Assembly: GCF_014269025.2 (NCBI RefSeq)
Contig: NZ_CP077094.1
Coordinates: 4,372,501-4,436,500, forward strand
DNA from: Pseudomonas promysalinigenes
Lineage (GTDB): Bacteria; Pseudomonadota; Gammaproteobacteria; Pseudomonadales; Pseudomonadaceae
DNA length: 64,000 bases
Reading direction: 5' to 3'
Part shown: piece by piece, positions 8,786 through 17,826 of the stretch
How the letters are laid out: each line of letters opens with the position of its first letter
Position numbering within the stretch: position 1 is the stretch's first letter
The notes under the pieces: model-generated
Seen by the model: the letters and a program-made list of their open reading frames with translations, nothing else
Told to the model about the DNA's origin: nothing
The model's database searches: none
Position numbers and translations under genes: made by a program

Positions 8786-9917
8786 CCACCAGCACCCCGC
8801 ATAAACTGATTACCAGGCTCATGGGTATTGCACTCCCGTCATGAAGCACACCGACCAGCGCTGCTGCAGCGGCAGCGACGCTGAACTGCAGGCAGCCCAT
8901 CAATGCCGACGCGCTGCCCGCCCGAGCGCCCTGGCCGCTCATGGCACAGGCGGCCGCGTTTGGAATGATGCACCCTAGGCTGGCGATGCAGACGAACAGC
9001 GGCACCAGCAATGGCCACAGTGCAGCGGGTTGCAGGGCCGCAACAGCCAACAGCGAGAGGCCCGCCGCGAGGTACACCCAGACCGCACGGCTCAGCAGAA
9101 ATGCCGGGCCTCGCTTGACCAGAAGGCGCGCATTGACTTGCGCGACCAGGATGAAGCCAGCAGCATTGGTGCCGAACAGCCACCCATAATGTTCAGCAGG
9201 TACGCCGTAGAGATTTATGAAGACGAAAGGTGAACCAGCGATGTAGGCAAACATACCGGCAATGGCGATCCCCCCCGTCAACGCGTGGCCGAGGAACACA
9301 CGGTCGGCCAACAGACGCAGGTATTGGCGCAAGGCACCCGACAGTGGCTGGCGCGGCATATGCGCCGGCAAGCTTTCCGGCAGGCCAAGGGTTACGGCCA
9401 ATAAGCTGGCTGCACTGAACAGGCTTAGCGCCAGGAAGATCGACTGCCAACCGGCGAAGTTCACCAGCACCCCACCCAGCATCGGTGCCAGGATCGGAGC
9501 CAAGCCCATCACCAGCATCAACTGCGAGAACACCTTGGCAGACGCCACCGGGTCGCACTTGTCGCTGACGATGGCCCGCGACAGGACCATGCCGGCGCAA
9601 CCGCCCAGCGCCTGGACAAAGCGAGCGATGATCAACGTGTCGAGGTTGGGCGCATAGGCGCAGGCCAGTGAGGCAAGGGTGAACAAAGCCACCCCGAATA
9701 CCAAAGGCTTGCGCCGACCAAACCGATCTGCCACAGGCCCATAGGCCAGCTGACCGATCGACAAGCCAAGGAAATAGGCCGCAAGAGTGGCCTGTACGTG
9801 TTTTTCATCGGTGGCGAACGCCTGCGCCATGGCCGGGAAGGCGGGCAGGTAGAAGTCGATCGCCAAGGGCCCGAACGCACTGAGTGCGCCCAGAATCAGC
9901 ACCATTCGCAGGTTCAT
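8736..9917 (-). CDS. Bcr/CflA-family MFS drug efflux transporter
   Basis: A 393-aa inner-membrane transporter with about twelve hydrophobic segments, full length for the Bcr/CflA branch of the major facilitator superfamily. The loop 2-3 signature GPVADRFGRRKPL is near residues 60-72, and the N-terminus (ALSAFGPLAIDFYLPAFP) is typical of bicyclomycin/chloramphenicol exporters. Proton-driven export of drugs or metabolites is the family role; the substrate here is unknown. A perfect palindrome TAGCATGCTA sits at 9929-9938, just upstream of the start, and could be an operator. Confidence 0.9.
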   Translation of the reverse strand: MNLRMVLILGALSAFGPLAIDFYLPAFPAMAQAFATDEKHVQATLAAYFLGLSIGQLAYGPVADRFGRRKPLVFGVALFTLASLACAYAPNLDTLIIARFVQALGGCAGMVLSRAIVSDKCDPVASAKVFSQLMLVMGLAPILAPMLGGVLVNFAGWQSIFLALSLFSAASLLAVTLGLPESLPAHMPRQPLSGALRQYLRLLADRVFLGHALTGGIAIAGMFAYIAGSPFVFINLYGVPAEHYGWLFGTNAAGFILVAQVNARLLVKRGPAFLLSRAVWVYLAAGLSLLAVAALQPAALWPLLVPLFVCIASLGCIIPNAAACAMSGQGARAGSASALMGCLQFSVAAAAAALVGVLHDGSAIPMSLVISLCGVLVVSVALLTRRFQAARPA

Positions 9918-9992
9918 CAGAAATCCATAGCATGCTAAGCAAGCTGCTAAGTCTACCTGCGTCGGGCCCTGTGTGTCGCGATCAGGCTGCGG

Positions 9993-10190
9993 TTATGTCA
10001 ACTCGGCCTGGTAGCCTTCTTCACGAATGGCCGCCAGCACCTGCTCAGCCGTCAGTGTGCTCTGCACGTTGACTTTTTTGCCGGCCAGATCCACGTCAAC
10101 CTTGGCTTGTGCATCCAGCGCCTGCACTGCTTGCGTCACAGCTTTCACACAATGGCCACAGGTCATGCCTTGTACATTGAACACTTGCAT
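9993..10190 (-). CDS. copZ: Copper chaperone, CopZ-like heavy-metal-associated domain protein
   Basis: A 65-aa single HMA domain that begins MQVFNVQGMTCGHC, with the metal-binding GMTCxxC motif at residues 8-14. Such proteins bind Cu(I) in the cytosol and hand it to a P-type ATPase. AAGGAGG lies 8 bases upstream of the ATG at 10190, which decides this start over the in-frame start at 10235. A CueR-type operator lies upstream at 10226-10246, and cueA and cueR are within 3 kb, so it is very probably part of the CueR regulon. Confidence 0.92.
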   Translation of the reverse strand: MQVFNVQGMTCGHCVKAVTQAVQALDAQAKVDVDLAGKKVNVQSTLTAEQVLAAIREEGYQAELT

Positions 10191-10225
10191 GGGGAATGCC
10201 TCCTTCGGGGTTTTGTCCAGTTTCA

Positions 10226-10246
10226 AGCTTGCCATCGGGTCAAGGT
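10226..10246 (-). promoter_or_regulatory. CueR-type operator/promoter of copZ
   Basis: On the minus strand a 21-bp dyad with ACCTT and AAGCT ends lies over a promoter with TTGACC (10249-10244) as -35 and a 19-bp spacer, the over-long spacing typical of MerR-family activation. It closely resembles the cueA operator in this window and the known CueR site layout. The predicted -10 (GAAACT) is poor by itself. Confidence 0.75.
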
Positions 10247-10335
10247 CAAGTTCTGCGTTGCGCGGCCGGGCTGGAAATCCGCGCGCACCTCAGCCAAGCT
10301 GCGCCTTTGACGATCGCGCATGCAGGAGGTTTTTC

Positions 10336-10722
10336 ATGTTCAGGACAGCAGTGGGCGCAGTCGGGCTACTGGCCGCACTAGCCGCAGTGCCCCCGGCCAG
10401 CGCCGAGAGCAACTCGGACTACAGCGTACTGATCATTTCCCGGGAACGCCTGGAGGTGGCGACCAGTTGCGAGATCGGCGTGTACCTCAATGACCAGCTT
10501 TCCGGTCGGGTATTCCAAGAGCAGTCCACATCCTTCAACCTGCCGCCTGGCCCGGTGGACGTGCGCCTGCGCCTGCTGCCTGGGCAAATGCCCGGCTGCG
10601 CTGCCGGTATCGAGGACCAACGCAGCACACGGCTCAACCTGCAAGCGGGGCAGATCAACAAATACCGTATTGCCATGGGCCACAATGGCCTTGAGTTGCG
10701 ACGAGCCAGCCTGGGCTATTGA
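10336..10722 (+). CDS. Hypothetical exported protein in the copper locus
   Basis: A 128-aa protein with a clear Sec signal peptide (MFRTAVGAVGLLAALAAVPPASA, cleavage around residue 23). The mature part is about 105 residues with two cysteines, in TSCEIG and PGCAAG, that could form a disulfide. I do not recognise the family. AGGAGGT at 10324-10330 decides the start. It lies between divergent copZ and downstream cueA, and its TGA stop is inside the CueR operator of cueA. There are no His/Met-rich copper-binding stretches, so a copper role is suggested only by position. Confidence 0.8.
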   Translation: MFRTAVGAVGLLAALAAVPPASAESNSDYSVLIISRERLEVATSCEIGVYLNDQLSGRVFQEQSTSFNLPPGPVDVRLRLLPGQMPGCAAGIEDQRSTRLNLQAGQINKYRIAMGHNGLELRRASLGY

Positions 10723-10742
10723 CCTTCCCTGCGTGGCAAGGT
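10722..10742 (+). promoter_or_regulatory. CueR-type operator/promoter of cueA
   Basis: A 21-bp dyad with perfect outer halves ACCTT and AAGGT, directly over a promoter with -35 TTGACC at 10719-10724, 19-bp spacer and -10 GATGCT at 10744-10749. This is the MerR/CueR architecture (compare the E. coli copA promoter). The site overlaps the stop codon of the upstream gene. Confidence 0.85.
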
Positions 10743-10778
10743 TGATGCTGTGCCCAAGCCCTGCCGAGGAGCAAAGCC

Positions 10779-12992
10779 ATGCCCGCCACCACACTGCCAA
10801 GCCGAACCGTGGAACTACAGATCACCGGTATGACCTGCGCCAGCTGCGTCGGCCGGGTCGAGCGAACATTGGGCAAGCTACCAGGGGTCGAACAAGTTAG
10901 CGTCAACCTGGCCAATGAACGGGCTCATCTGCAAGTGCAGCAGGCAGTCGACGATGCACTGTTGATCAGCGCCGTCGAAAAAGCCGGCTACAGCGCCAGC
11001 CTGCCACAAGCCACGGAAAGTGCCCGGCAAGACATCCAGTGGCGGCTGCGCACCGAGCGCCTGGCCGTCGTGGCCGCCTTGCTGCTGGCACTGCCGTTGG
11101 TCTTACCCATGCTGGTGCAGCCGTTCGGCCTGCACTGGATGCTACCTGCCTGGGCGCAATTGGCCCTGGCCACACCCGTGCAATTCATACTCGGCGCACG
11201 CTTTTACCAGGCCGCCTATAAAGCTGTGCGCGCCGGTGCTGGCAACATGGATCTGCTAGTGGCCTTAGGCACCAGCGCAGGTTACGGCCTGAGCCTATAC
11301 CAGTGGGCCACGGCCCCGGTCGGCACGGCCCCGCACCTGTATTTCGAAGCGTCGGCGGTGGTGATAGCCCTGGTATTGCTGGGCAAGTACCTTGAAAGCC
11401 GCGCCAAGCGCCAGACCGCCAGTGCCATCCGCGCGCTGGAGGCATTGCGCCCGGAACGCGCCTTGCGGGTGGTTGATGGCCACGAAGAGGAAGTTGCGAT
11501 CAGCGCGCTGCGCCTGGACGATCGGGTGCTGGTCAAACCCGGCGAGCGCTTCCCGGTCGACGGTACCGTCGAAGAAGGCAGCAGCCACGCTGACGAAGCG
11601 CTGATCAGTGGCGAGAGCCTACCGGTGGCCAAACAACCCGGCGACCGCGTCACTGGCGGAGCCATCAACGGCGAAGGCCGGCTGCTGATTCGCACCGAGG
11701 CGCTAGGCGCGCAGACCGTGCTGGCCCGCATCATCCGCCTGGTTGAAGACGCACAAGCGGCCAAAGCACCGATCCAGAAGCTGGTCGACCGGGTCAGCCA
11801 AGTGTTCGTCCCTGCGGTGCTGGTGCTGGCAGTAATCACCTTAATCGGCTGGTGGCTGGCCGGCGCGCCGGTGGAGACGGCGTTGATCAATGCTGTCGCC
11901 GTACTGGTGATCGCTTGCCCCTGTGCCCTGGGCCTGGCCACGCCGGCTGCGATCATGGCCGGAACGGGCGTCGCGGCGCGCCACGGCATTCTGATCAAGG
12001 ATGCCGAAGCGCTGGAACGCGCCCATGCAGTCAACCGCGTGGTGTTCGACAAGACCGGGACTCTCACCTCCGGCAGCCCGCGGGTCGTTCACAGCCAGGC
12101 GCAGGGGATCGACCACGCCGAATTCATGCGCCTGGCCGGCGCCCTGCAGCGGGGCAGCGAACACCCCCTGGCCAAGGCGGTGCTGGCTGTTTGCACCGAG
12201 CAGGGCCTGGACGTGCCTGAAGTGAGCGATAGCCTCTCACTCTCCGGCCGCGGCATTGCCGGTTTCGTACGGGGCCACGCGTTGGCGCTTGGCAACCGCC
12301 GCCTGCTCGATGAAAGCGGCCTACAACCTGGCGAGTTGGCGAGCAAGGCACAAGCCTGGGAAGCCGAGGGGCGCACGCTGTCCTGGCTGATTGAGCAGGG
12401 TGAGGCGCCACGCGTACTCGGCCTGCTGGCGTTCGGCGACAGCCTCAAGCCCGGCGCCGAGCAAGCCATCGCTGCACTGCACGCCCGCCATATCAGCAGC
12501 CACTTGTTGACCGGCGACAACCACGGCAGCGCCAAGGCGGTGGCTGACGCCCTCGGTATCGATGATGTGCACGCCCAAATGCTACCGGCCGATAAGACCG
12601 CCACCGTAGCTGCGCTGAAAAAGGACGGGGTGGTGGCCATGGTCGGCGACGGTATCAACGATGCCCCGGCCCTGGCCGCTGCCGACATCGGCATCGCCAT
12701 GGGCGGTGGTACTGACGTGGCCATGCAGGCTGCGGGCATCACGCTGATGCGGGGTGACCCGCGGCTGGTCCCTGCTGCGCTGGAAATCAGCCGCAAGACC
12801 TACGCGAAAATCCGTCAGAACCTATTCTGGGCCTTCATCTACAACCTGATCGGCATCCCCTTGGCCGCACTGGGTTACCTCAACCCGGTCATGGCCGGGG
12901 CTGCGATGGCGCTGTCCAGCGTCAGCGTGGTCAGCAATGCCCTGTGGTTGAAAACCTGGGCACCCACCAGCAGAGCCGAGGAGGCCCAATGA
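10779..12992 (+). CDS. cueA: Cu(I)-exporting P1B-type ATPase
   Basis: A 737-aa copper efflux ATPase of the inner membrane. A single N-terminal HMA domain carries GMTCASC (residues 17-23). It also has the transmembrane metal site CPC (Cys380-Pro-Cys382), the phosphorylation motif DKTGT (Asp424), HP in SEHPLAKA, and the hinge motif [12 protein letters not shown]. It pumps Cu(I) or Ag(I) to the periplasm using ATP. GAGGAG precedes the ATG. The stop overlaps the cueR start (ATGA), giving a cueA-cueR operon as described for P. putida. Expression is expected to be CueR- and copper-dependent through the operator at 10722-10742. Confidence 0.97.
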   Translation: MPATTLPSRTVELQITGMTCASCVGRVERTLGKLPGVEQVSVNLANERAHLQVQQAVDDALLISAVEKAGYSASLPQATESARQDIQWRLRTERLAVVAALLLALPLVLPMLVQPFGLHWMLPAWAQLALATPVQFILGARFYQAAYKAVRAGAGNMDLLVALGTSAGYGLSLYQWATAPVGTAPHLYFEASAVVIALVLLGKYLESRAKRQTASAIRALEALRPERALRVVDGHEEEVAISALRLDDRVLVKPGERFPVDGTVEEGSSHADEALISGESLPVAKQPGDRVTGGAINGEGRLLIRTEALGAQTVLARIIRLVEDAQAAKAPIQKLVDRVSQVFVPAVLVLAVITLIGWWLAGAPVETALINAVAVLVIACPCALGLATPAAIMAGTGVAARHGILIKDAEALERAHAVNRVVFDKTGTLTSGSPRVVHSQAQGIDHAEFMRLAGALQRGSEHPLAKAVLAVCTEQGLDVPEVSDSLSLSGRGIAGFVRGHALALGNRRLLDESGLQPGELASKAQAWEAEGRTLSWLIEQGEAPRVLGLLAFGDSLKPGAEQAIAALHARHISSHLLTGDNHGSAKAVADALGIDDVHAQMLPADKTATVAALKKDGVVAMVGDGINDAPALAAADIGIAMGGGTDVAMQAAGITLMRGDPRLVPAALEISRKTYAKIRQNLFWAFIYNLIGIPLAALGYLNPVMAGAAMALSSVSVVSNALWLKTWAPTSRAEEAQ

Positions 12993-13393
12993 ACATTGGC
13001 CAGGCGGCCCGCCGCAGCGGGCTCAGCACTAAGATGATCCGCTATTACGAGGCCATTGGTTTACTCAAACCGGCCACGCGCAGTGACAGCGGCTACCGCG
13101 TTTACCACGCCGAAGACCTGCATAGCCTGGCGTTCATCAAGCGCTCCCGCGACCTGGGGTTTTCTTTGGATGAAGTGGGCAAGTTGCTGACTCTGTGGCA
13201 GGACCGCGGGCGCGCCAGTGCCGATGTCAAGGCTCTGGCAATGCGTCACATCGATGAGCTGAACCGGCGCATCGAGGAGCTGGAGAGTCTGCGTGACACG
13301 CTGGGGGACCTGGTTGCCCACTGCCAGGGAGACGATCGACCGGATTGCCCCATTCTCAAGGACCTGGCCAAAAACGCGGGCTGCTGCCATTGA
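12989..13393 (+). CDS. cueR: MerR-family copper-responsive activator CueR
   Basis: A 134-aa MerR-type regulator. The N-terminal winged helix starts [20 protein letters not shown], followed by a long dimerisation helix. The Cu(I)-binding loop has Cys112 and Cys120, exactly the CueR ligands, and the C-terminus ends AGCCH. The start at 12989 overlaps the cueA stop; an in-frame start at 12944 is inside cueA and lacks family similarity. It distorts operators with a 19-bp spacer to activate transcription when Cu(I), Ag(I) or Au(I) binds. Placement behind cueA makes it self-inducing. Confidence 0.96.
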   Translation: MNIGQAARRSGLSTKMIRYYEAIGLLKPATRSDSGYRVYHAEDLHSLAFIKRSRDLGFSLDEVGKLLTLWQDRGRASADVKALAMRHIDELNRRIEELESLRDTLGDLVAHCQGDDRPDCPILKDLAKNAGCCH

Positions 13394-13522
13394 GGAGCTT
13401 GGTTCGCACTTCACGGCATGGAGAGGCGACAGCGTCATAATTGTTTGGTATGCCATATTAGCCTGCCGCCGACCGAATCGTCGTCAAATGCGACTTCGCC
13501 CAATAAATACGGGCGTCTGGCC

Positions 13523-13549
13523 TAATTTTTCCCTGGGTGCTGCCGATGT
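13523..13549 (+). promoter_or_regulatory. FliA (sigma-28) promoter of the chemoreceptor gene
   Basis: TAAT at 13523-13526, a 15-bp spacer, then GCCGATGT at 13542-13549. This matches the flagellar sigma consensus TAAA-N15-GCCGATAA well and lies 47 bp before the chemoreceptor start, which fits co-expression with motility genes. Confidence 0.75.
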
Positions 13550-13596
13550 AGTTGCTACCTGCCTCGCGTGCAAAAAACAAAACCCCGGGAGCGTCG

Positions 13597-15540
13597 ATGA
13601 ACATCAAACAAAAACTGACTTGGGCCTTCGCGGTGATCGCGGGCTTGCCCATCGTCCTCGTAGCCACCCTGGTGGTCCTCAACCTGCGCGGCGAAGCCCG
13701 CGACGGTTTCCTCGACAGCAGCAGCCGGGAAATCCGTCAGGTCAGCAATGCGATGAACATTTTCTTCCAGGGCATCGACCAGAATGTCGCCTACCTGGCC
13801 TCGCAGCCGATGGTGGCGGCCACCGGCACCAACCTGAACAAGTACATGAGCGCCACCCCGTCCAACGAACTGGGTGAACAGGATCAGCAGCTCATGGACT
13901 TCTTCACCCGTCTGGCAGAGTCTCACCCAGGCTATGCCTATGTTTCCTACGGCGTGAGTGACGGCGGCTATGTGTGCTGGCCAGCCGGGCAGAAGTTCGT
14001 CAACTACGACCCGCGCCAGCGCCCGTGGTATCAGCAGGCCATGGCCAACCCCGGCAAGACCGTACGTACTGGCGCCTACTACTGGGCTGCCGACGATGCA
14101 GTGCTGATCAGCACCGTACGCGCCGTACCCAACCAGCTGGGCAACCCAGGCGGGGTGGTCAACATCGATGTTTCGCTCAAGGGCCTGACCGAGATCGTGA
14201 AACAGATCAAGCTGGGTGAAAGCGGGTACCTGATGCTGGTGGAAAGCAACGGCAATGTCATGGTCGACCCCCGCGATGCCAGCCACAACTTCAAGCAGCT
14301 GGGCAGCTTCGGTGATGGCTATGCCGAGCTGGCCAAGGCCGGCAAAGGTCTGGTCGAGGTGCAGATCAACGGTGAGCGCTACATGGCCAACGTCTACCCG
14401 GACGAGAAACTGGGCTGGACCTTCATCGGCCTGATCCAGCAAAGCGAAGTGATGCAGACCACCACACGCCTGACCTGGCTGATCGGGGCTATCGCGCTGG
14501 TGCTGGCAGCCGTGTTCGCCGTGCTGGGCGCGGCGTTCGCCAAACTGATCGTGCGCCCGATCAACAGCGTCACCAGCGGCCTGGAAGACATTGCCCAAGG
14601 CGAAGGCGACCTGACCCGCAACCTCGACGTGCGTGGGCGCGACGAAACTGCGCAACTGGCGAACTGGTTCAACCAGTTCCTTGGCGCCATCCGTAGCCTG
14701 ATCCAGCACATCGGCTCAGCCGCCAGCAAGATCCTCAGCACCTCCACCAGCTCGACCCAGGTTTCCAGCGACATGGCCGAGGCCGCTGGGCGCCAGCGAG
14801 AAGCCGTGGACATGGTCTCCACTGCATTCCACGAGATGGTCGCAACCGCCAACGAAGTGGCCCGTTCGTGCAGCCAGGCTGCGCAATCGGCCGATAGCGG
14901 TCAGCAGCAGGCCCGTGAAGGGCAGCAACAGATTGACGCGGCAGTCAGCAGCGTGGACCGCCTCAGCCAAGAGATCGAGCAGTCGGCCCAGTCGATCCAG
15001 CAACTGGAGCGCGACAGTAACGCCATTCAGTCCATCCTCGGCACCATTCGCTCGATTGCCGAGCAAACCAACCTGCTGGCGCTGAACGCCGCCATCGAGG
15101 CGGCCCGCGCGGGTGAACAGGGCCGTGGTTTTGCCGTGGTGGCCGATGAAGTTAGGGCGCTGGCCAAACGCACCGCTGACTCGACCGCCGAAATCGATGG
15201 CTTGTTGGGCAACCTGGCCAGCCGCACGGCAGAAGTGGCTGGGCAGATGCATGCCAGCCTGGAGGTGTCGCAGCAGTCGGTCAGCCGCATCGGTATGGCC
15301 CGTGACAGCTTCGGGCAAATTCGCGAGTCGGTAGACATCATCCGCGACATGAACACGCAGATCGCTACGGCAGCCGAAGAACAGCACCAGGTGGCCGAGG
15401 ACATCAACCGGCACATCAGCCAGATTCATGGCGACGCGCAGTTGGTAGCTGAGTTGGCCCAGGCAGCGCGCCAGGACTCCGAGAGCCTTGCCGGGCTGTC
15501 CAATGAACTGGATGCCCTGGTACGCCGCTTCCGCACCTGA
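13597..15540 (+). CDS. mcpC: Methyl-accepting chemotaxis protein with dCache sensor domain (McpC-like)
   Basis: A 647-aa transmembrane chemoreceptor. It has one transmembrane helix near residues 10-30, a periplasmic double-Cache domain of about 260 residues ([13 protein letters not shown] and [11 protein letters not shown] are typical), a second helix near 300-325 and a HAMP domain. The conserved cytoplasmic hairpin tip has [20 protein letters not shown]. The start MNIKQKL at 13597 is preferred to 13552. In P. putida the receptor next to cueR is, as I remember, McpC, reported to sense cytosine and nicotinic acid. The ligand is therefore inferred from genome position. A FliA promoter precedes it. 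Confidence 0.85.
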   Translation: MNIKQKLTWAFAVIAGLPIVLVATLVVLNLRGEARDGFLDSSSREIRQVSNAMNIFFQGIDQNVAYLASQPMVAATGTNLNKYMSATPSNELGEQDQQLMDFFTRLAESHPGYAYVSYGVSDGGYVCWPAGQKFVNYDPRQRPWYQQAMANPGKTVRTGAYYWAADDAVLISTVRAVPNQLGNPGGVVNIDVSLKGLTEIVKQIKLGESGYLMLVESNGNVMVDPRDASHNFKQLGSFGDGYAELAKAGKGLVEVQINGERYMANVYPDEKLGWTFIGLIQQSEVMQTTTRLTWLIGAIALVLAAVFAVLGAAFAKLIVRPINSVTSGLEDIAQGEGDLTRNLDVRGRDETAQLANWFNQFLGAIRSLIQHIGSAASKILSTSTSSTQVSSDMAEAAGRQREAVDMVSTAFHEMVATANEVARSCSQAAQSADSGQQQAREGQQQIDAAVSSVDRLSQEIEQSAQSIQQLERDSNAIQSILGTIRSIAEQTNLLALNAAIEAARAGEQGRGFAVVADEVRALAKRTADSTAEIDGLLGNLASRTAEVAGQMHASLEVSQQSVSRIGMARDSFGQIRESVDIIRDMNTQIATAAEEQHQVAEDINRHISQIHGDAQLVAELAQAARQDSESLAGLSNELDALVRRFRT

Positions 15541-15548
15541 GTACCGAT

Positions 15549-15590
15549 GCCCCGGCCCTTTCGCGGGTTTACCCGCGAAAGGGCCGGGGC
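15549..15590. terminator. Perfect 19-bp hairpin, REP-like, between convergent genes
   Basis: A 19-bp perfect inverted repeat (15549-15567 and 15572-15590) with loop TTTA, centred on CGCGGGTTTACCCGCG. It lies between the convergent chemoreceptor and AraC-family genes, so it can end both transcripts. The core resembles the P. putida REP consensus as I remember it. Confidence 0.75.
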
Positions 15591-15598
15591 GGTCTACA

Positions 15599-16384
15599 TC
15601 AAAACTTCAGTTCTCCCGGCGTCGCTCCAAACAATTGCTTGAAGGCCGCGATGTAGGCAGAGGTCGAATCATAGCCACAGCCCAGCGCCGCGTCGGTCAC
15701 GCTTTGCCCCGCCTCCAGCAACGCAAGCGATGACAACAAACGCATCCGCTGGCGCCAGTTGCGAAAACTCAGGCCGGTTTGGCGCTGAAACAAACGCATC
15801 AAGGTCTTTTCCGAGCACCCTAATTTCGCCGCCCATCGTTGCAAGGTATGCGCCTTGTCCGGCTCGGCGATCAGGCTGTTACACAACGCCTGCAGGCCTG
15901 GATGGCTCGGCAAAGGCACAGAGAACCCAACCTCCGGTAACGTGCGCAGCTGGTCCAGCAATACGCTGACCAGGCGCCCTTCGGCGCTATCGCCTTCAGG
16001 GTACTCGACCGGCATCAGGCAGAACTGCTTGATCAGCTCACGGGCCAAGGGCGTCACTTCCAGTACCCGACAGTGCCCCGGCGCCCATTGGCACGCATCA
16101 CGACGGATGTACAAACTACGCATCTCAGCCTGCCCGGATGCCACCACATCGTGCTCCACACCAGCGGGTATCCAGACGCCCCACTGCGGCGGAGCGAAAT
16201 AATTGCCACCGTTGGTATAAACCCCCAGTACGCCGCTGATCGCATAACAGAACTGGACCCAATCATGGCTGTGTCGCGTCGCATAGGAACCGGCGTGAAG
16301 GCTTTCGACACGCGCATAGACAGGCCGGGGCAAGTGTCCCAAGGCTGGAATAGCGCGAGGATGTCCGATCAACTGCATAGCCAA
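15599..16384 (-). CDS. AraC-family transcriptional regulator with cupin domain
   Basis: A 261-aa regulator. An N-terminal cupin-like sensing domain (about residues 25-120, HSHDWVQFCYAISGVLGVYT) is followed by a C-terminal AraC double helix-turn-helix (about 160-258, with FRNWRQRMRLLSSLALLEAGQ and a second HTH near GYDSTSAYIAAFKQLFG). The layout is that of short-chain or aromatic effector AraC regulators, but no target is evident. It is followed, 46 bp upstream on the same strand, by the thiolase gene, so it may be co-transcribed with it or regulate it. Confidence 0.88.
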   Translation of the reverse strand: MAMQLIGHPRAIPALGHLPRPVYARVESLHAGSYATRHSHDWVQFCYAISGVLGVYTNGGNYFAPPQWGVWIPAGVEHDVVASGQAEMRSLYIRRDACQWAPGHCRVLEVTPLARELIKQFCLMPVEYPEGDSAEGRLVSVLLDQLRTLPEVGFSVPLPSHPGLQALCNSLIAEPDKAHTLQRWAAKLGCSEKTLMRLFQRQTGLSFRNWRQRMRLLSSLALLEAGQSVTDAALGCGYDSTSAYIAAFKQLFGATPGELKF

Positions 16385-16430
16385 TTCTTGTAGTGCCGAG
16401 CAGCCAAGCCTATCAGAGATCGCCTTCGCC

Positions 16431-17708
16431 TCACCGCTCGACGATAACCGTCACCCCCTGCCCGCCCGCTGCACAAATGGAAATCAGCCCGCGGCCTTTA
16501 CCGGCCTTGGCCAGCAACTTCGCCAGGTTGGCCAGAATCCGCCCGCCAGTCGCTGCGAAGGGGTGCCCTGCCGCCAATGAACTGCCCTTGACGTTGAGCT
16601 TGCTGCGATCGATGCGCCCCAAGGGCGCATCCAGCCCTAACCGGTCACGGCAGTATTGGGCATCCTCCCAGGCTTTGAGGGTGCATAGCACCTGAGCGGC
16701 GAAGGCTTCATGGATTTCGTAGTAATCGAAGTCCTGCAAGGTCAGGCCATTACGCGCCAGCAGCCGCGGCACCGCGTACACCGGCGCCATCAGCAGCCCC
16801 TCTTGGCCTGTGACGAAATCCACGGCAGCGGTTTGGCCATCGACCAGATACGCCAGCACTGGCAGGCCCTGCTCTTGAGCCCACTGCTCGCTACCCAGCA
16901 GCACCATCGAAGCACCATCGGTCAGTGGCGTGGAGTTGCCGGGCGTCAATGTGCCCAGGCCGCTGCGGTCGAAGGATGGCTTGAGCCTGGCCAGTTGCTC
17001 AAGGGTCAGATCGGTACGCAGATTGTTGTCACGGGCCAAGCCCAAAAAAGGCGTCAGCAGGTCATCTTGCCAACCTTCGTTGTAGGAGGCCGCCAGGTGC
17101 CGATGGCTGTGCAACGTCAGTGCGTCCTGCTCGGCGCGGTCGATGCCCCAGGTTTGCGCCATGCGCTCGCAGTGCTCGCCCATCGACAGCCCGGTGCGCG
17201 GCTCGCCGTTACGCGGCAGCTCAGGTTTGAGATGGCTCGCCCGTATTTGCAGAAACGGCTTGAGTCGCTCGGCCAAGGTTTTGCCACGGTTAGCCTGCAA
17301 GAGGATACGCCGAAGCCCTTCATTGACCCCGATCGGTGCATCGGACGTGGTATCCACGCCGCCGGCAATGCCACTGTCGATCTGCCCGAGGGCAATCTTG
17401 TTGGCCACCAGCAGCGCAGCCTCCAGGCCAGTACCGCAGGCTTGCTGGAGATCGTAGGCAGGCGTCTGCGCCGACAGACGGGAGCCGAGTACGCATTCGC
17501 GGGTCAAGTTCATATCCCGCGAATGCTTGAGCACAGCCCCCGCCACCACTTCCCCCAATTGCAGCCCGTGCAAGCGATAACGCTCGATCAGGCCCTCCAG
17601 GGCCGCAGTCAGCATCGCCTGGTTGCTGGCGTTGGCGTAAACGCCATTGGAGCGGGCGAAGGGAATACGATTGCCGCCCAGGATCGCGACCCGACGAGTT
17701 GAGCTCAT
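16431..17708 (-). CDS. Thiolase (acetyl-CoA acyltransferase, FadI/FadA2-like)
   Basis: A 425-aa thiolase, slightly longer than the usual 390-400 aa and close to the FadI type. It has the acylated cysteine in QQACGTGLEA (about residue 91), the histidine in YEIHEAFAAQV, GHPFAATGGR, and the second catalytic cysteine in ISICAAGGQG. It cleaves 3-ketoacyl-CoA or condenses acyl-CoA units. GGAGG stands 9 bases before the start. It is divergent from a long FabG-like reductase and MaoC hydratase, the same arrangement as fadA2 with fabG4-htdX in M. tuberculosis, which suggests one beta-oxidation-like or fatty-acid-modifying pathway. Confidence 0.92.
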   Translation of the reverse strand: MSSTRRVAILGGNRIPFARSNGVYANASNQAMLTAALEGLIERYRLHGLQLGEVVAGAVLKHSRDMNLTRECVLGSRLSAQTPAYDLQQACGTGLEAALLVANKIALGQIDSGIAGGVDTTSDAPIGVNEGLRRILLQANRGKTLAERLKPFLQIRASHLKPELPRNGEPRTGLSMGEHCERMAQTWGIDRAEQDALTLHSHRHLAASYNEGWQDDLLTPFLGLARDNNLRTDLTLEQLARLKPSFDRSGLGTLTPGNSTPLTDGASMVLLGSEQWAQEQGLPVLAYLVDGQTAAVDFVTGQEGLLMAPVYAVPRLLARNGLTLQDFDYYEIHEAFAAQVLCTLKAWEDAQYCRDRLGLDAPLGRIDRSKLNVKGSSLAAGHPFAATGGRILANLAKLLAKAGKGRGLISICAAGGQGVTVIVER

Positions 17709-17826
17709 GCGTATAGTCCTCCGTTAACCATTCGATCCGTACAGCCTAGGTGTTTTTGCCGCATTCGAACGACCTTGGCATAAAGTTGGTCCACACTTGC
17801 AAGCTTGCCTTCAGGGAGACCCGCAC

